Below, piece by piece: positions 35,764 to 46,519 of a DNA stretch of 64,000 nucleotides. The first letter of the stretch is position 1; every line of letters begins with the position of its first letter. The notes beneath the pieces are model-generated. The model ran no database searches. It was not told the origin of the DNA and saw only the letters and a program-made list of their open reading frames with translations. The translations under genes were made by a program, and so were the position numbers. Source of the stretch: JAODBJ01 sp963782465 (GTDB lineage Bacteria > Actinomycetota > Acidimicrobiia > IMCC26256 > PALSA-610); assembly GCA_963782465.1 (NCBI GenBank), contig CAWAJR010000006.1, forward strand, positions 310,001-374,000. The letters run 5' to 3'.

Positions 35764-37098
35764 GTGACCGTCTCGTGGTGGTTTTTCGCGGTCTCGGTGT
35801 TCGGTGCGTGCTTCACGGTGGTGGCGCTGCGCCCGCCCCGGCGACCGATCGGCCTGGTCGGCCTGACGTTCTTCGCCGCGTGGCTGGCCACCGAACTCGC
35901 GCCGGTGCACGTCGCGTGGCAGTTGCTCGCGACGGTCGCGTTCATCGATGCGGGAGCGCTCGACCACTGGCCGGGCTGGGTCGGGCTCGCGATCACCCTG
36001 TGCTCCTGGCTGGGCCTCGTCTCGATCATCGCGGCGGCCTGGCGCACGGAGACAACGTTCCGGGCCGCGCTCGACCAGGCGCTCGGCGCCGGGTGGCGCG
36101 ACCGCATCGACCCGGCCGACCCTTCGATCACGAGCACCGGTATGGAGTGGGCGCGGGTGTTCCTGCCGTTCCATTTCAAGCGCAAGGGTGTTACCCGTAC
36201 CCGCGACCTCCAATACGTCGACGACGGGATGCGCCGCCACCGGCTCGACGTCTATCGCCGCAACGACACGCCGGCCGGGGCGCCGGTGCTGCTGCAGATC
36301 CACGGGGGCGGCTGGATGATCGGCAACAAGGAGCAGCAGGGATTGCCGCTCATGTACCAGCTCGCGTCGCACGGCTGGGTGTGCGTCGCGATCAACTACC
36401 GGTTGAGCCCGAAGGCGACGTGGCCCGACCACCTGATCGACTGCAAGCTCGCCGTCAAGTGGGCCCGTGAGCACATCGCCGAGTACGGCGGCGACCCCGA
36501 CTACATCGTCGTCACCGGTGGCTCCGCCGGCGGTCATCTCACCGCGATGGTCGGGCTGAGCGCGAACGACCCGGCATTCCAACCCGGCTTCGAATCGGTC
36601 GACACGTCGGTGCGGGCGATGGTGCCGTTCTACGGGATCTTCGATTTCACCGACCGCTTCGGCATCCGCGGCGCGCGCGACCCGTTGCGCAAGGGTCTCG
36701 AACGGATGGTGCTGAAAGCAAAACGCGACGACGCGCCGGAGTTGTACGAGCGCGCCTCGCCGATGCATTACATCAGCGCCGCCGCTCCTCCCGCGCTGGT
36801 GGTGCACGGCACGCTCGACACGCTCGCGCCCGTGCAGGAAGCACGCGAGTTCGTTCGCATGATGCGCGAGCAGAGCCGCGCACCGGTGGCCTACGTGGAG
36901 CTGCGCGGCGCCCACCACGCGTTCGAGGTCTTCCATTCGATCCGTACGCTGCGTACCGTCGCCGGCGTCGACGCGTTCCTCGCGTGGTTGCTCAGCGTCG
37001 ACCCGCCCGCCGGGCGCGGCTCCTCGCCCCGGCCCGCAGCGGAGGCGCCGCGTACCGGACCGAGCGATCCGACGACCACGGCGCGTACGGCGCCATGA
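35764..37098 (+). CDS. Membrane-anchored alpha/beta hydrolase (HSL-type lipase/esterase)
   Basis: The 444-aa protein starts with three to four membrane segments (residues 1-95), followed by a hormone-sensitive-lipase-type domain with the oxyanion motif HGGGW (about residue 180), nucleophile elbow GGSAGG (about residue 255), and later Asp (HGTLDTLAP) and His (GAHHAFE). It is similar in layout to mycobacterial Lip proteins. CAAACT lies 6 bases before GTG 35764. The last 107 bases overlap the convergent membrane-protein gene. Confidence 0.9.
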   Translation: MTVSWWFFAVSVFGACFTVVALRPPRRPIGLVGLTFFAAWLATELAPVHVAWQLLATVAFIDAGALDHWPGWVGLAITLCSWLGLVSIIAAAWRTETTFRAALDQALGAGWRDRIDPADPSITSTGMEWARVFLPFHFKRKGVTRTRDLQYVDDGMRRHRLDVYRRNDTPAGAPVLLQIHGGGWMIGNKEQQGLPLMYQLASHGWVCVAINYRLSPKATWPDHLIDCKLAVKWAREHIAEYGGDPDYIVVTGGSAGGHLTAMVGLSANDPAFQPGFESVDTSVRAMVPFYGIFDFTDRFGIRGARDPLRKGLERMVLKAKRDDAPELYERASPMHYISAAAPPALVVHGTLDTLAPVQEAREFVRMMREQSRAPVAYVELRGAHHAFEVFHSIRTLRTVAGVDAFLAWLLSVDPPAGRGSSPRPAAEAPRTGPSDPTTTARTAP

Positions 37099-38101
37099 CC
37101 AGCCCGGCCAGCACCGTCAGCACCCGGTCGTAGTTCACCCGCCAGCCGGCGAACTCCTGCCACGACCGATCGCGGTCGACGCGCATCGGCACACCGGCCG
37201 CCGCGAGTCGCTGGTAGATCTCGTCGAACTCGCCGCGGGTGATCGAGATCGGGTCGGTCGGCTGCGGGTCGTCGTCGTGGTCGACGCCGTAGAAGTCGGC
37301 GATCTCTCGCAGCGCGAGATACCCGGAACGGATGCACAGACCCGGTTCCGGCGACCACGGGATGTCGACCAGGGCGTAACGCAACGCCGCGGCGTCGAGG
37401 ACCGCCCCGCTCGCGGTGATCCACGACCGGTGCGGGTTCGGCGAGCGGAAGAACGTGAGAACCGCGAGCGAGGTGTGCGTTTCGGAGATCTCCTGGAACC
37501 ACGCCTCCCACATCTCGAAGGTCGGGTCGAGGTTGTCGAGGAACCCGGCACGGTGCGCCCGTTCGAGCAGTTGCCACGCGGTGGGCGGCGTACCGGCCCG
37601 CACCGCGAGGCCGGTGACCGCGACCTCCCGCCGGGAGAACGCGCCGTAGATCACCGGCAGGTACGAGATCAAGAGGGCAACGAGCGCGAGGCCGAACGCG
37701 GCTTCGAGGAACACGAGGAAGGTGAGCGGGAACTCGGGCGGCCGCACGAACCCGAGGGTGAACAGCGAGGATCCGCTCGTCACCACCGCGGTCCGCCAGC
37801 CGACCCGCTCGAACGCTTCGAAGAAGCAGGAGAAGCCGACGAAGATCGAGAAGAGGAACACGGTGGGCAGCGTGAGCAACGCGACCGGCCCGTAGAGGGC
37901 CATGACGCGGTCGCGCGATTCGTAGTCGCGGGCGGGCTTCGCCAACTGGTTGAAGAAGTAGCGCACCGACCGGAAGACCGCCCGTGACAGCGCAACCGGC
38001 ACGCCGCGCGGGAGCACGAACGTACGCAATGCCGCGTCGAGCGGCGCGATCACACAGATCAACCCGACGATCACGAGCGGGATGGTGATGGGGTGCATCA
38101 T
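36992..38101 (-). CDS. Conserved membrane protein with four N-terminal segments
   Basis: The 369-aa protein has about four hydrophobic segments (residues 5-25, 70-95, 105-125, 130-160) and a long soluble C-terminal domain containing FRSPNPHRSWITASGAVLD and ADFYGVDHDDDP. I do not recognise a named family with certainty. It may be an ion-channel-like protein of unknown function. ATG 38101 overlaps the arfB stop (ATGA), so it is coupled to arfB. Its end overlaps the hydrolase gene by 107 bases. Confidence 0.78.
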   Translation of the reverse strand: MMHPITIPLVIVGLICVIAPLDAALRTFVLPRGVPVALSRAVFRSVRYFFNQLAKPARDYESRDRVMALYGPVALLTLPTVFLFSIFVGFSCFFEAFERVGWRTAVVTSGSSLFTLGFVRPPEFPLTFLVFLEAAFGLALVALLISYLPVIYGAFSRREVAVTGLAVRAGTPPTAWQLLERAHRAGFLDNLDPTFEMWEAWFQEISETHTSLAVLTFFRSPNPHRSWITASGAVLDAAALRYALVDIPWSPEPGLCIRSGYLALREIADFYGVDHDDDPQPTDPISITRGEFDEIYQRLAAAGVPMRVDRDRSWQEFAGWRVNYDRVLTVLAGLVMAPYAPWSSDRSVRYAAPPLRAGARSRARRAGRR

Positions 38102-38518
38102 TCGTCGTCGGGCCTCGGTGCGCGGCGCCGCTGCTTGCGCTCGCTCTGCCGGCGTTTTCCTTCCCGGCGGCGAACCTGCGACGAACGGGTCGGGCGCGTC
38201 GCGACTCGCGGAGCCTCGACCTTCAACGCTCCGGCGATCCGTTCACGCAACCGTTCGAGCGCCAGTGCGCGGTTCTGGGCCTGCGATCGCGTGTCGGATG
38301 CGACGGCGCGGACGACGGGCCGAGCCGTTCGAGAAGCCGGCCCGCTGGCGCGGGCCGAGCGAACGCGAGTTCGCGATGTCGAAGCGAACCTCCGCGCGGG
38401 TGTTCGACGTGTTGGCGTGCTGGCCGCCCGGCCCGCCCGAACCGGAGAACCGCCACTCCAACTCGTCGGGCGCGATCGCGCACGACCGCGTGATCCGAAG
38501 GTGGGTTTCGTCGGTCAT
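38098..38518 (-). CDS. arfB: Peptidyl-tRNA hydrolase ArfB (two frameshifts)
   Basis: ATG 38518 starts a release-factor-like domain with the catalytic loop SGSGGPGGQHANTSNT (GGQ about residue 28). The frame then breaks near 38340 and again near 38320. Adding one base at each site gives QRARLLERLG followed by QAQNRALALERLRERI and a basic tail KRRQSERKQRRR. The corrected length is 140 aa, the family norm. ArfB rescues stalled ribosomes by hydrolysing peptidyl-tRNA. Both breaks are in G/C runs and are probably sequence errors. Confidence 0.88.
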
Positions 38519-38567
38519 CGGCGCCCCATGCCGACGGATCGTATTGGGCATCCGGCAAACTGGCGCG

Positions 38568-38996
38568 ATGGCGATTGTTCCCCGGGCCCGGCTGGCGTTC
38601 GCCGCCATCGCGTGCTGCGGAGCGGTGGCCCTCGGCGGCTGCGGCGGGAGCAGCCACCCGCCGAAGTCGCTGGGGCCGAACCCGACGTCGTCCGACCCCG
38701 GCCCCAACACGACCACCTTCGACCCGGGCCCGAACCCGACCGGCAACGGCCCGGTCACGATCGAGGGCACGCTGCAGATCACACCGACGTGTCTCAGCCT
38801 GCAACGCGCCGGCGGGAAACTCGATCTGCATTTCAGCGGCTACACGAAACAGGGCACGACGTTGATCGACGATACGAAGACGGCGGTGGCGAAGAACGGC
38901 GACGACATCGCCGTCGCCGGCCACCCGCAGACGACGAAGAACGCGTGCGGGACCCGTTTCGACGTCGACAACCTGGTGACCGTCCTCCCGAAGTAG
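38568..38996 (+). CDS. Putative lipoprotein of unknown function
   Basis: The 142-aa protein has a signal peptide with a lipobox (VALGGCGGS, Cys about residue 24), then a Pro/Asn/Thr-rich spacer with repeated DPGPNxT, then a small all-beta-like domain (residues 65-142) with two further cysteines (TPTCLSL, KNACGTR) that could form a disulfide. No family is recognised. CAAACT lies 6 bases before ATG 38568, so it is probably leaderless. Confidence 0.78.
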   Translation: MAIVPRARLAFAAIACCGAVALGGCGGSSHPPKSLGPNPTSSDPGPNTTTFDPGPNPTGNGPVTIEGTLQITPTCLSLQRAGGKLDLHFSGYTKQGTTLIDDTKTAVAKNGDDIAVAGHPQTTKNACGTRFDVDNLVTVLPK

Positions 38997-39005
38997 CAGC
39001 CCGAC

Positions 39006-40684
<1,679 letters not shown>

Positions 40685-40794
40685 GCCTCAACCGTACCGG
40701 CGAGCACCGTCGTGCCCCGGGCCAGGACCGTAAGGTTCGACCGCAACCGCGAAAGCAACCCGGCGCGGCGAGCGCAAGCGAGAAAGCAGGAGCA

Positions 40795-42504
40795 GTGAGC
40801 GCGCGAGACAGTGGAGACAGCGGGAACAGCAGCATTTACCGGATCGCCGACGGCTACGTCGACGCGTTCGCCGCGCTCGACCCGATCAGTGCCACCGGTG
40901 CGGGGATCCCCGGTCACGACGCCGAGATGACCGACTACTCCCCCGACGGGATCGATGCCCGGATCGCGCTCGCGCACGACACGCTCGCGCTGCTGGCGGC
41001 GGCACCACGCGAATCGGATCGTGACCGCGTCGCAGCGGGTGTGATGGAGGAACGGCTGCAGGTCGGGATCGATCAGTACGCGGCGGGCGAGCGCTGGCGC
41101 GACCTTCGCATCATCGGCAGCCCGGTGCAGTCGATCCGCTCGTGCTTCGATCTCATGGCGTTCGACTCGCACGCCGACTGGGAGACCGCCGCGACGCGCA
41201 TGGAACGCGTACCGGCGGCGATTTCCGGTCTCGAGTTGACCCTGCGGGAGGGCATGTCGCGCGGCATCGTGGCGGCTCGGCGCCAGGCCCTCGCGTGCGC
41301 GCAGCAGGCGGCGACGTGGGGCGGCGAGACGGAAGGGGCGGCGCCGTTCTTCGTCGACCTGGTCGACAAGTACGGGGCGCTCGAGTTCGACGACAGCGCG
41401 CTCGCGACGCGGCTCGAACACGCGGCCGAAGGAGCGACCGCGGCGTACGAACGGCTCGCCCGGTTCTTGCGCGACGACTACGCGCCGGCGGCCGAGACGC
41501 GCGACCCGGTCGGTGAGGAACGCTACGAACTCTTCGCCCGCTCGTTCCTCGGGATGCGGCCCGACATCACCGAGATCTACGAGTGGGGTTGGGACGAGCT
41601 GGCCCGCATCGAGCACGCGATGCAGGAGGTGGGCGAACGGATCCTGCCGGGCGTGCCGCTCAACGAGGTGATCGACCATCTCGAACACGCGCCGGAACGC
41701 ATCATCGACGGGGTCGACGCGTTCCACCGTTGGAACCAGGCGCTGATCGACCGGACGATCGCCGAACTCGACGGCTCCCAGTTCGACATCGCGCCGCCGT
41801 TGCGTCGATGCGAGGCGATGATCGCGCCGCCGGGCGGCGCGGCGGCGATGTACTACACGGGACCAAGCGAAGACTTCTCGCGCCCGGGCCGCACGTGGTA
41901 CCCGACGCTCGGCAAGACCCGGTTCCCGCTGTGGCGTGAAGTGTCGATCTGCTACCACGAAGGCGTCCCCGGCCATCACCTGCAGGTCGGCCAGACCCGG
42001 TACCTCGCCGGCGAGTTGTCGCGCTACCAGCGCGCGTTCGGGTTCGTCTCGGGGCACGGAGAAGGGTGGGCGCTGTACGCGGAACGGCTGATGGGCGAAC
42101 TCGGCTATCTCGACGACCCCGCGTTCGAACTCGGCATGTTGAGCGCGCAGGCGATGCGCGCGGTGCGGGTGGTGGTCGACATCGGCATGCACCTCGAGCT
42201 GCCGATCCCGCCGCATGAGCGCTACCACCCGGGTGAGCGCTGGACGCCCGAGCTCGCGTTGCCGTTCGTGATCGAACGTTCGATGTTCCCGCCCGATTTC
42301 ATGCGTTCCGAGGTCGACCGTTATCTCGGCTGGCCCGGTCAGGCGATCAGCTACAAGGTCGGCGAGCGGGTCTGGCTCCAGGCCCGTGACGACGCCAAGG
42401 CCCGGCACGGCGCGAGTTTCGACCTGAAGCAGTTCCACATGTACGCGCTCAACCTCGGCGGCATGGGCCTCGACCCGTTCCGCGACGAGCTCGCCCGCTT
42501 CTGA
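40795..42504 (+). CDS. DUF885 family putative metallopeptidase
   Basis: The 569-aa protein has the zinc motif CYHEGVPGHHLQ (about residue 385), followed by GHGEGWALYAERLMGELG, the hallmark of DUF885, thought to be carboxypeptidase-like enzymes. No signal peptide is seen, so it is probably cytosolic. GTG 40795 has AGGAG very close upstream (40788-40792). TAAGGT at 40731-40736 could be its -10 box, giving a leader of about 50 bases. Confidence 0.9.
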   Translation: MSARDSGDSGNSSIYRIADGYVDAFAALDPISATGAGIPGHDAEMTDYSPDGIDARIALAHDTLALLAAAPRESDRDRVAAGVMEERLQVGIDQYAAGERWRDLRIIGSPVQSIRSCFDLMAFDSHADWETAATRMERVPAAISGLELTLREGMSRGIVAARRQALACAQQAATWGGETEGAAPFFVDLVDKYGALEFDDSALATRLEHAAEGATAAYERLARFLRDDYAPAAETRDPVGEERYELFARSFLGMRPDITEIYEWGWDELARIEHAMQEVGERILPGVPLNEVIDHLEHAPERIIDGVDAFHRWNQALIDRTIAELDGSQFDIAPPLRRCEAMIAPPGGAAAMYYTGPSEDFSRPGRTWYPTLGKTRFPLWREVSICYHEGVPGHHLQVGQTRYLAGELSRYQRAFGFVSGHGEGWALYAERLMGELGYLDDPAFELGMLSAQAMRAVRVVVDIGMHLELPIPPHERYHPGERWTPELALPFVIERSMFPPDFMRSEVDRYLGWPGQAISYKVGERVWLQARDDAKARHGASFDLKQFHMYALNLGGMGLDPFRDELARF

Positions 42505-42601
42505 GCGCGGCAGCCAGCGTTGGGCGCGGTGCCCGCTGGTGGAGCCGGCGCCGGGACCGGCGTGAGGTGACCCAGCCGGCGGAACTGCTTGACTGATTCG
42601 G

Positions 42602-43096
42602 GTGGAGGACGTTCGATATCGCCCGGCCGGGGCCGAGGACTTCACGTTCCTTGCGACGATGCTGGGCGAGGCCGCGGTCTGGCGCCCCGACAAACCGACA
42701 CCGACGGGTGACGAAGTGCTCGCCGACCCGCGCTACGCGATGTACCTCACCGGATGGCCGAGGCCAGGCGACTACGGGCTCGTTGCCGAACAAGACGGAC
42801 GGCTGGGTGCGGCTTGGTACCGGACCTACACGGAGGTCAGCCACGGCTATGGCTTCGTCGCCGAGGATGTCCCCGAACTGTCGATTGCCGTCATCGCGTC
42901 CCGTCGGCACGAGGGGATCGGACGACGACTGCTCGTTGACCTCGTCGAAGCCAGCGAGACGCAGGGGTACCGAGCCCTGAGCCTCAGCGTCAACGATGGC
43001 AACCCGGCGCGCCGCCTCTACGAATCGGTTGGCTTCGTCGATGTCGAAAAGCGCGGGTCCTGGACGATGGTCCGGCACGCCGCGCAACCAAACTGA
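42602..43096 (+). CDS. GNAT family N-acetyltransferase
   Basis: The 164-aa protein has the acetyl-CoA loop ASRRHEGIGRRLLVDLVEAS (motif A, about residues 100-118) and the C-terminal NPARRLYESVGFVDV typical of GNAT enzymes. Acceptor unknown. GTG 42602 is the first start before homology. No ribosome binding site is evident. Confidence 0.9.
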   Translation: MEDVRYRPAGAEDFTFLATMLGEAAVWRPDKPTPTGDEVLADPRYAMYLTGWPRPGDYGLVAEQDGRLGAAWYRTYTEVSHGYGFVAEDVPELSIAVIASRRHEGIGRRLLVDLVEASETQGYRALSLSVNDGNPARRLYESVGFVDVEKRGSWTMVRHAAQPN

Positions 43097-43225
43097 GCCA
43101 CGACACCCGACGGCCCTACGCTCACCAGCACCGGCGGGCGAACTCGCCCGCTTCCGACCCCGGTGACTTTGGGCCCTTCGTCGCGCCCCGCGCCGGGGGC
43201 ACGCTGGAGGCGAGGAGGTACTGCG

Positions 43226-43756
43226 GTGGTCGCTCGACGAGCTTGGCCCGCCGCGCTCGTTGCGGCGATCGCGATCCTTGCCGCTTGTAGCAGCGATGGC
43301 GGCACACCCGCGACGACCACCCTGCACGCGACCACCACGCAGCAGGCAGGACACCTGCAGGTGCTCGTGTTCTTCACCGACCAGCGCGCGTTCAACGAAG
43401 CCGTGCCCCCGTACACGTCGCCGGTGCGGCGCAGCGTTGCCGCGAGCAACCCCGAGCGTGGCGCGATCGACGCCTTGTTCGCGGGACCGACGGCGTCCGA
43501 GCAGGCGAGGGGTTTGCGGTTCGTCGCGTCGGGGGCGACGGGCGTATCGAGCCTACGAATCGCGTCGGGTGTCGCGCGGGTGCGCCTCGCGGGCGGGTGC
43601 ACGAGCGGCGGCTCGACCCTGACGATCACGGAGGAGCTCGTTCGCACCCTCCTCCAGTTCCCGCAGGTGCACACCGTGAAGATCTACGACCCGGAAGGAA
43701 GGACGGAAACCCCCGCGGGGCCAGTCGATTCGATCCCGTTCTGTCTTGAACCGTGA
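43226..43756 (+). CDS. GerMN-domain lipoprotein
   Basis: The 176-aa protein has a lipoprotein signal (ALVAAIAILAACSS, Cys about residue 19), a Thr-rich spacer, and one GerMN domain with AIDALFAGPTASEQARGL and ITEELVRTLLQFPQVHTVKI. GerMN domains occur in spore-germination GerM and actinobacterial LpqB-like lipoproteins. GTG 43226 is chosen for AGGAGGT (43213-43219) 6 bases upstream. It is followed after 6 bases by a glycosidase lipoprotein gene. Confidence 0.85.
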   Translation: MVARRAWPAALVAAIAILAACSSDGGTPATTTLHATTTQQAGHLQVLVFFTDQRAFNEAVPPYTSPVRRSVAASNPERGAIDALFAGPTASEQARGLRFVASGATGVSSLRIASGVARVRLAGGCTSGGSTLTITEELVRTLLQFPQVHTVKIYDPEGRTETPAGPVDSIPFCLEP

Positions 43757-43762
43757 GCCACC

Positions 43763-44821
43763 GTGCGCCGCCGGATCGTGGTCGCCGCGTTGGTCGCTTC
43801 GCTGGTTGGTGCGTGCGGAGCGCATGAACGCACGATCACCGCGTCGACGACTGGGACGACGATCGGGACGACGACCGTCGCCCCGACAACGACGAGCGCG
43901 ACCACGACCACGGGGACGACCAGCACCACGGGGACGACGAGCACCACGACGATGACCCCCGCCAGGCCGGCGTGGGAAGGCGACTTCCCGGACCCGTTCA
44001 TCCTCGTCGTCGGCCAGACGATGTACGCCTTCGCAACCGAGTCCGGCGTGATCCATATCCAGGGGCTGCACGGCGCATCAGCGGAGCGGCTGACCGATCT
44101 GCGTGACGTCCTCCCGGTGCTGCCGCGGTGGGCCGAGCCGTTCTCGTCGTGGGCGCCGGCAGTGCTCCGGCGGGGCGACTCGTACGTCCTGTACTACACG
44201 GTGCTTGTCGCCGCTACGGCCATCCATTGCATCGGCGTGGCCGTTGCGTCGCGACCCGGCGGCCCGTACCGCGACGACTCGGCCCGGCCGCTCGTGTGCC
44301 CCGTCGAGCAGGGCGGCGCGATCGACCCGAGCCCGTTCGTCGCCGACGACGGAAGCGCGTACCTGCTCTGGAAGAACGACGGGATCACCCTTCGCCAAGA
44401 GAGTGCGATCTGGAGCCAGCCGCTTCGAGCCGACGGGCTCGCGCTGGCCGGTTCCCCGACGCGACTCATCGGCACCGATCAGTCGTGGGAGTACCCACAC
44501 GTGGAAGCGCCGAGCATGGCGTGGGTCGGCGGTACGTACTGGCTCGCCTACTCCGCAAACTGGTGGAACCAGGCCGCGTACGGTGTCGGGCTCGCCCGGT
44601 GCGCGACGCCTCAGGGGCCGTGCCGGAAACCGTTCGATCGACCGGTCTTGCGCGGCCGCGCCGGCGCAGAAGGCCCTGGCGGCCTCGAGTTCTTCCGCGC
44701 CGGGAACGGCGAGGTGCTCGCCGCCTACCACGCATGGCCCGACCATCCCGGTTACCCGGGTGCGCGGAGATTGTGGATCACCCGGTTTTCGGTCGAAGGG
44801 GGCGTCGCCCACTTCGGCTGA
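43763..44821 (+). CDS. GH43-like five-bladed beta-propeller lipoprotein
   Basis: The 352-aa protein has a lipobox (SLVGACGA, Cys about residue 18), a long Thr/Ser linker of TTG/STT repeats (residues 25-65) that could be O-mannosylated, and a propeller with EGDFPDPFILVVGQTMYAF (catalytic-base Asp), GAIDPSPFVADDGSAYLLWK (pKa-modulating Asp) and HVEAPSMAWVGGTYWLAYS (acid Glu). These match GH43 arabinosidase/xylosidase-like enzymes. It would act on the cell surface. It is in an operon with the GerMN lipoprotein. Confidence 0.88.
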   Translation: MRRRIVVAALVASLVGACGAHERTITASTTGTTIGTTTVAPTTTSATTTTGTTSTTGTTSTTTMTPARPAWEGDFPDPFILVVGQTMYAFATESGVIHIQGLHGASAERLTDLRDVLPVLPRWAEPFSSWAPAVLRRGDSYVLYYTVLVAATAIHCIGVAVASRPGGPYRDDSARPLVCPVEQGGAIDPSPFVADDGSAYLLWKNDGITLRQESAIWSQPLRADGLALAGSPTRLIGTDQSWEYPHVEAPSMAWVGGTYWLAYSANWWNQAAYGVGLARCATPQGPCRKPFDRPVLRGRAGAEGPGGLEFFRAGNGEVLAAYHAWPDHPGYPGARRLWITRFSVEGGVAHFG

Positions 44822-44842
44822 GCCGGCGCGCGCCGACGAACT

Positions 44843-45322
44843 TCAGGCGAGCTGTTCCTGAAGGCGCACGAGGGCGTCTTCCTCGGAAACGTCGAGCGCG
44901 AAGCTCAGCTCCGACACGAGGACGCCCCTCGCCTTCACGAGCATGGCCTTCTCACCGGCCGACAGGCCCTTCGTGACCTCGCGCAGCGCGAGGTTCCGCA
45001 CCACTTCGGCGACCTGATAGACGTCGCCCGACTTGAGCTTCTCCTGGTGGTTCTTGAACCGCCGGCTCCAGTTGGTGGGCTCGCGCACGTCTTTCTTCGA
45101 GAGCAGCTGGAAGAGGTCGTCGACATCCTCGGCCGAAATCGGCGGGCGCATCCCGACTTCGTCGGCCTTGTCGGACGGCACCGCGAGGGTCAGGTCGCCG
45201 TGGGCCATCTTCAGGACGAAGTACTCCTGCTTCTCGCCGAACGCTTCGCGCATCTCCTTGCGTTCGATCACCGCCGCGCCGTGATGGGGGTACACGACGC
45301 GATCGCCGACCTTGAACGCCAT
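44843..45322 (-). CDS. carD: CarD-family RNA polymerase-binding regulator
   Basis: The 159-aa protein has the N-terminal RNA-polymerase-interaction domain (FKVGDRVVYPHHGAAVIE) and the helical DNA-binding C-terminus (SRRFKNHQEKLKSGDVYQVAEVVRNL, conserved Trp in PTNWSRR). CarD stabilises open promoter complexes and is essential in mycobacteria. ATG 45322 has GGAGAG upstream. It is convergent with the GH43 gene and apparently monocistronic. Confidence 0.95.
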   Translation of the reverse strand: MAFKVGDRVVYPHHGAAVIERKEMREAFGEKQEYFVLKMAHGDLTLAVPSDKADEVGMRPPISAEDVDDLFQLLSKKDVREPTNWSRRFKNHQEKLKSGDVYQVAEVVRNLALREVTKGLSAGEKAMLVKARGVLVSELSFALDVSEEDALVRLQEQLA

Positions 45323-45438
45323 ACCACTCTCCGTGTTCGATAGCTGGGGGAAACGGCGAGCCATGCTACCAGCGCCGGAACGCTTGCCCGCCCCGGGTCG
45401 GCCGCCGCTCCGCAAACGTGACACAGGACCGTCACGGA

Positions 45439-45466
45439 TTGCGCGAACCGGGTCAAACCGTATAAT
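45439..45466 (+). promoter_or_regulatory. Sigma-A-type promoter of the diguanylate cyclase gene
   Basis: TTGCGC (45439-45444) and TATAAT (45461-45466) are separated by 16 bases. This is the closest match to the consensus -10 in the window, and it leaves a leader of about 100 bases before ATG 45577, unlike the leaderless genes around it. Confidence 0.6.
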
Positions 45467-45482
45467 CACCCTGCGCGGTCGC

Positions 45483-45558
45483 CACGCCACGGACGGCGTG
45501 ACGGCCGGCACAGATCGGGACCATTCCCGTCGAGGGGCAACCGAAAGGCCGGCTGCCC
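45483..45558 (+). ncRNA. Structured 5' leader of the GGDEF gene (unassigned)
   Basis: Three successive hairpins can be drawn: CACGCC/GGCGTG (45483-45488 with 45495-45500), CGGGA/TCCCG (45516-45520 with 45525-45529) and GGGCA/TGCCC (45535-45539 with 45554-45558). A regulatory leader is possible, but it does not match the c-di-GMP riboswitch motifs I know. Confidence 0.3.
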
Positions 45559-45576
45559 GGGTGCGAAAGGGTCGGC

Positions 45577-46494
45577 ATGTTCGAGCACGTTCGGGCGGGT
45601 GCTCGCCACACGTCGACGGCGGCGCCGCCGCACCTGTCGACCTACGCGATCCTCGACCACGCCCCCGTCCTCGCCGCCGGGGTCGACGGCCGGGTCTTGT
45701 GGGCGAGCGCGGCGGCGTACCGCCTGCTCGGCACCGCCGCCGGGACATCGTTGCTCAGCGCGGTCGACGCCACGGATCGCGACCGGCTCCGCCAGGAGTT
45801 CAGGCGCATGGCCGTGACCCCGGACGCGCAGCGCCGCACCGAGTTCCGGCTTGGCGGCGCGGGCGGCGAAGGCCGGTACCTCGAAGCCGACATCGCCCGG
45901 GTCGTCGACGATCACGGGCAACCGACCCTGGTCCTCTGCCTGCACGACATGAGCGCGCGGTTCGAACTCGAACGCGAGCTCTACCACCGAGCACTCCACG
46001 ACCCTCTCACCGCGCTCCCCAACCGCGCGCTGCTCGAAGACCGGCTCGAGCAGGCGGTCGCAAGGTTGCGGCGCGCCCAGAACGACGAAGCGCTGGTCGT
46101 GCTCTACGTCGACGTCGACCACTTCAAGCGGGTGAACGACACCCACGGTCACGAAGGCGGCGACCGGGTGGTCCGCGAAGTCGCGCGGCGCCTTCTCAAC
46201 GCGGTGCGACCGGGAGACACCGTCGGGCGGGTCGGCGGCGACGAGTTCGTCATCGTCTGCCCCGACACCACCTACGCGGTGCTCGACGACCTCGCCAACC
46301 GCCTGTCGGTCGTGATCGCCGAGCCGATCGTGATCGCGGGCAAGAAGCTGCGCGTGACCGCGAGCATCGGTATCGCGGTCGCGAACGAACCGGGCACACT
46401 GCCGGCGCAACTGCTCCGCGAAGCCGACGCGGCGATGTACCGGGCAAAGCGCGCCGGTCGCGGTCGCGTGATGCTCGGCTTCCCCGAGAGCTGA
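45577..46494 (+). CDS. PAS-like sensor diguanylate cyclase (GGDEF)
   Basis: The 305-aa protein has an N-terminal PAS-like domain (residues 20-130) and a GGDEF domain (from DPLTALPNRALLEDRL, about residue 143). The active-site GGDEF is intact, and the product-inhibition site RPGD lies 5 residues before it, so it should make c-di-GMP with feedback control. No membrane segment is seen, so it senses a cytosolic signal. A sigma-A promoter and structured leader precede it. Confidence 0.93.
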   Translation: MFEHVRAGARHTSTAAPPHLSTYAILDHAPVLAAGVDGRVLWASAAAYRLLGTAAGTSLLSAVDATDRDRLRQEFRRMAVTPDAQRRTEFRLGGAGGEGRYLEADIARVVDDHGQPTLVLCLHDMSARFELERELYHRALHDPLTALPNRALLEDRLEQAVARLRRAQNDEALVVLYVDVDHFKRVNDTHGHEGGDRVVREVARRLLNAVRPGDTVGRVGGDEFVIVCPDTTYAVLDDLANRLSVVIAEPIVIAGKKLRVTASIGIAVANEPGTLPAQLLREADAAMYRAKRAGRGRVMLGFPES

Positions 46495-46519
46495 CGTCGT
46501 TCGCCGAGAGGCCGACCCG

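Noticed and set aside
45483..45576. c-di-GMP (GEMM) riboswitch ahead of the GGDEF gene
   Set aside because: The conserved loop sequences of that riboswitch class could not be found. Only unassigned hairpins remain.
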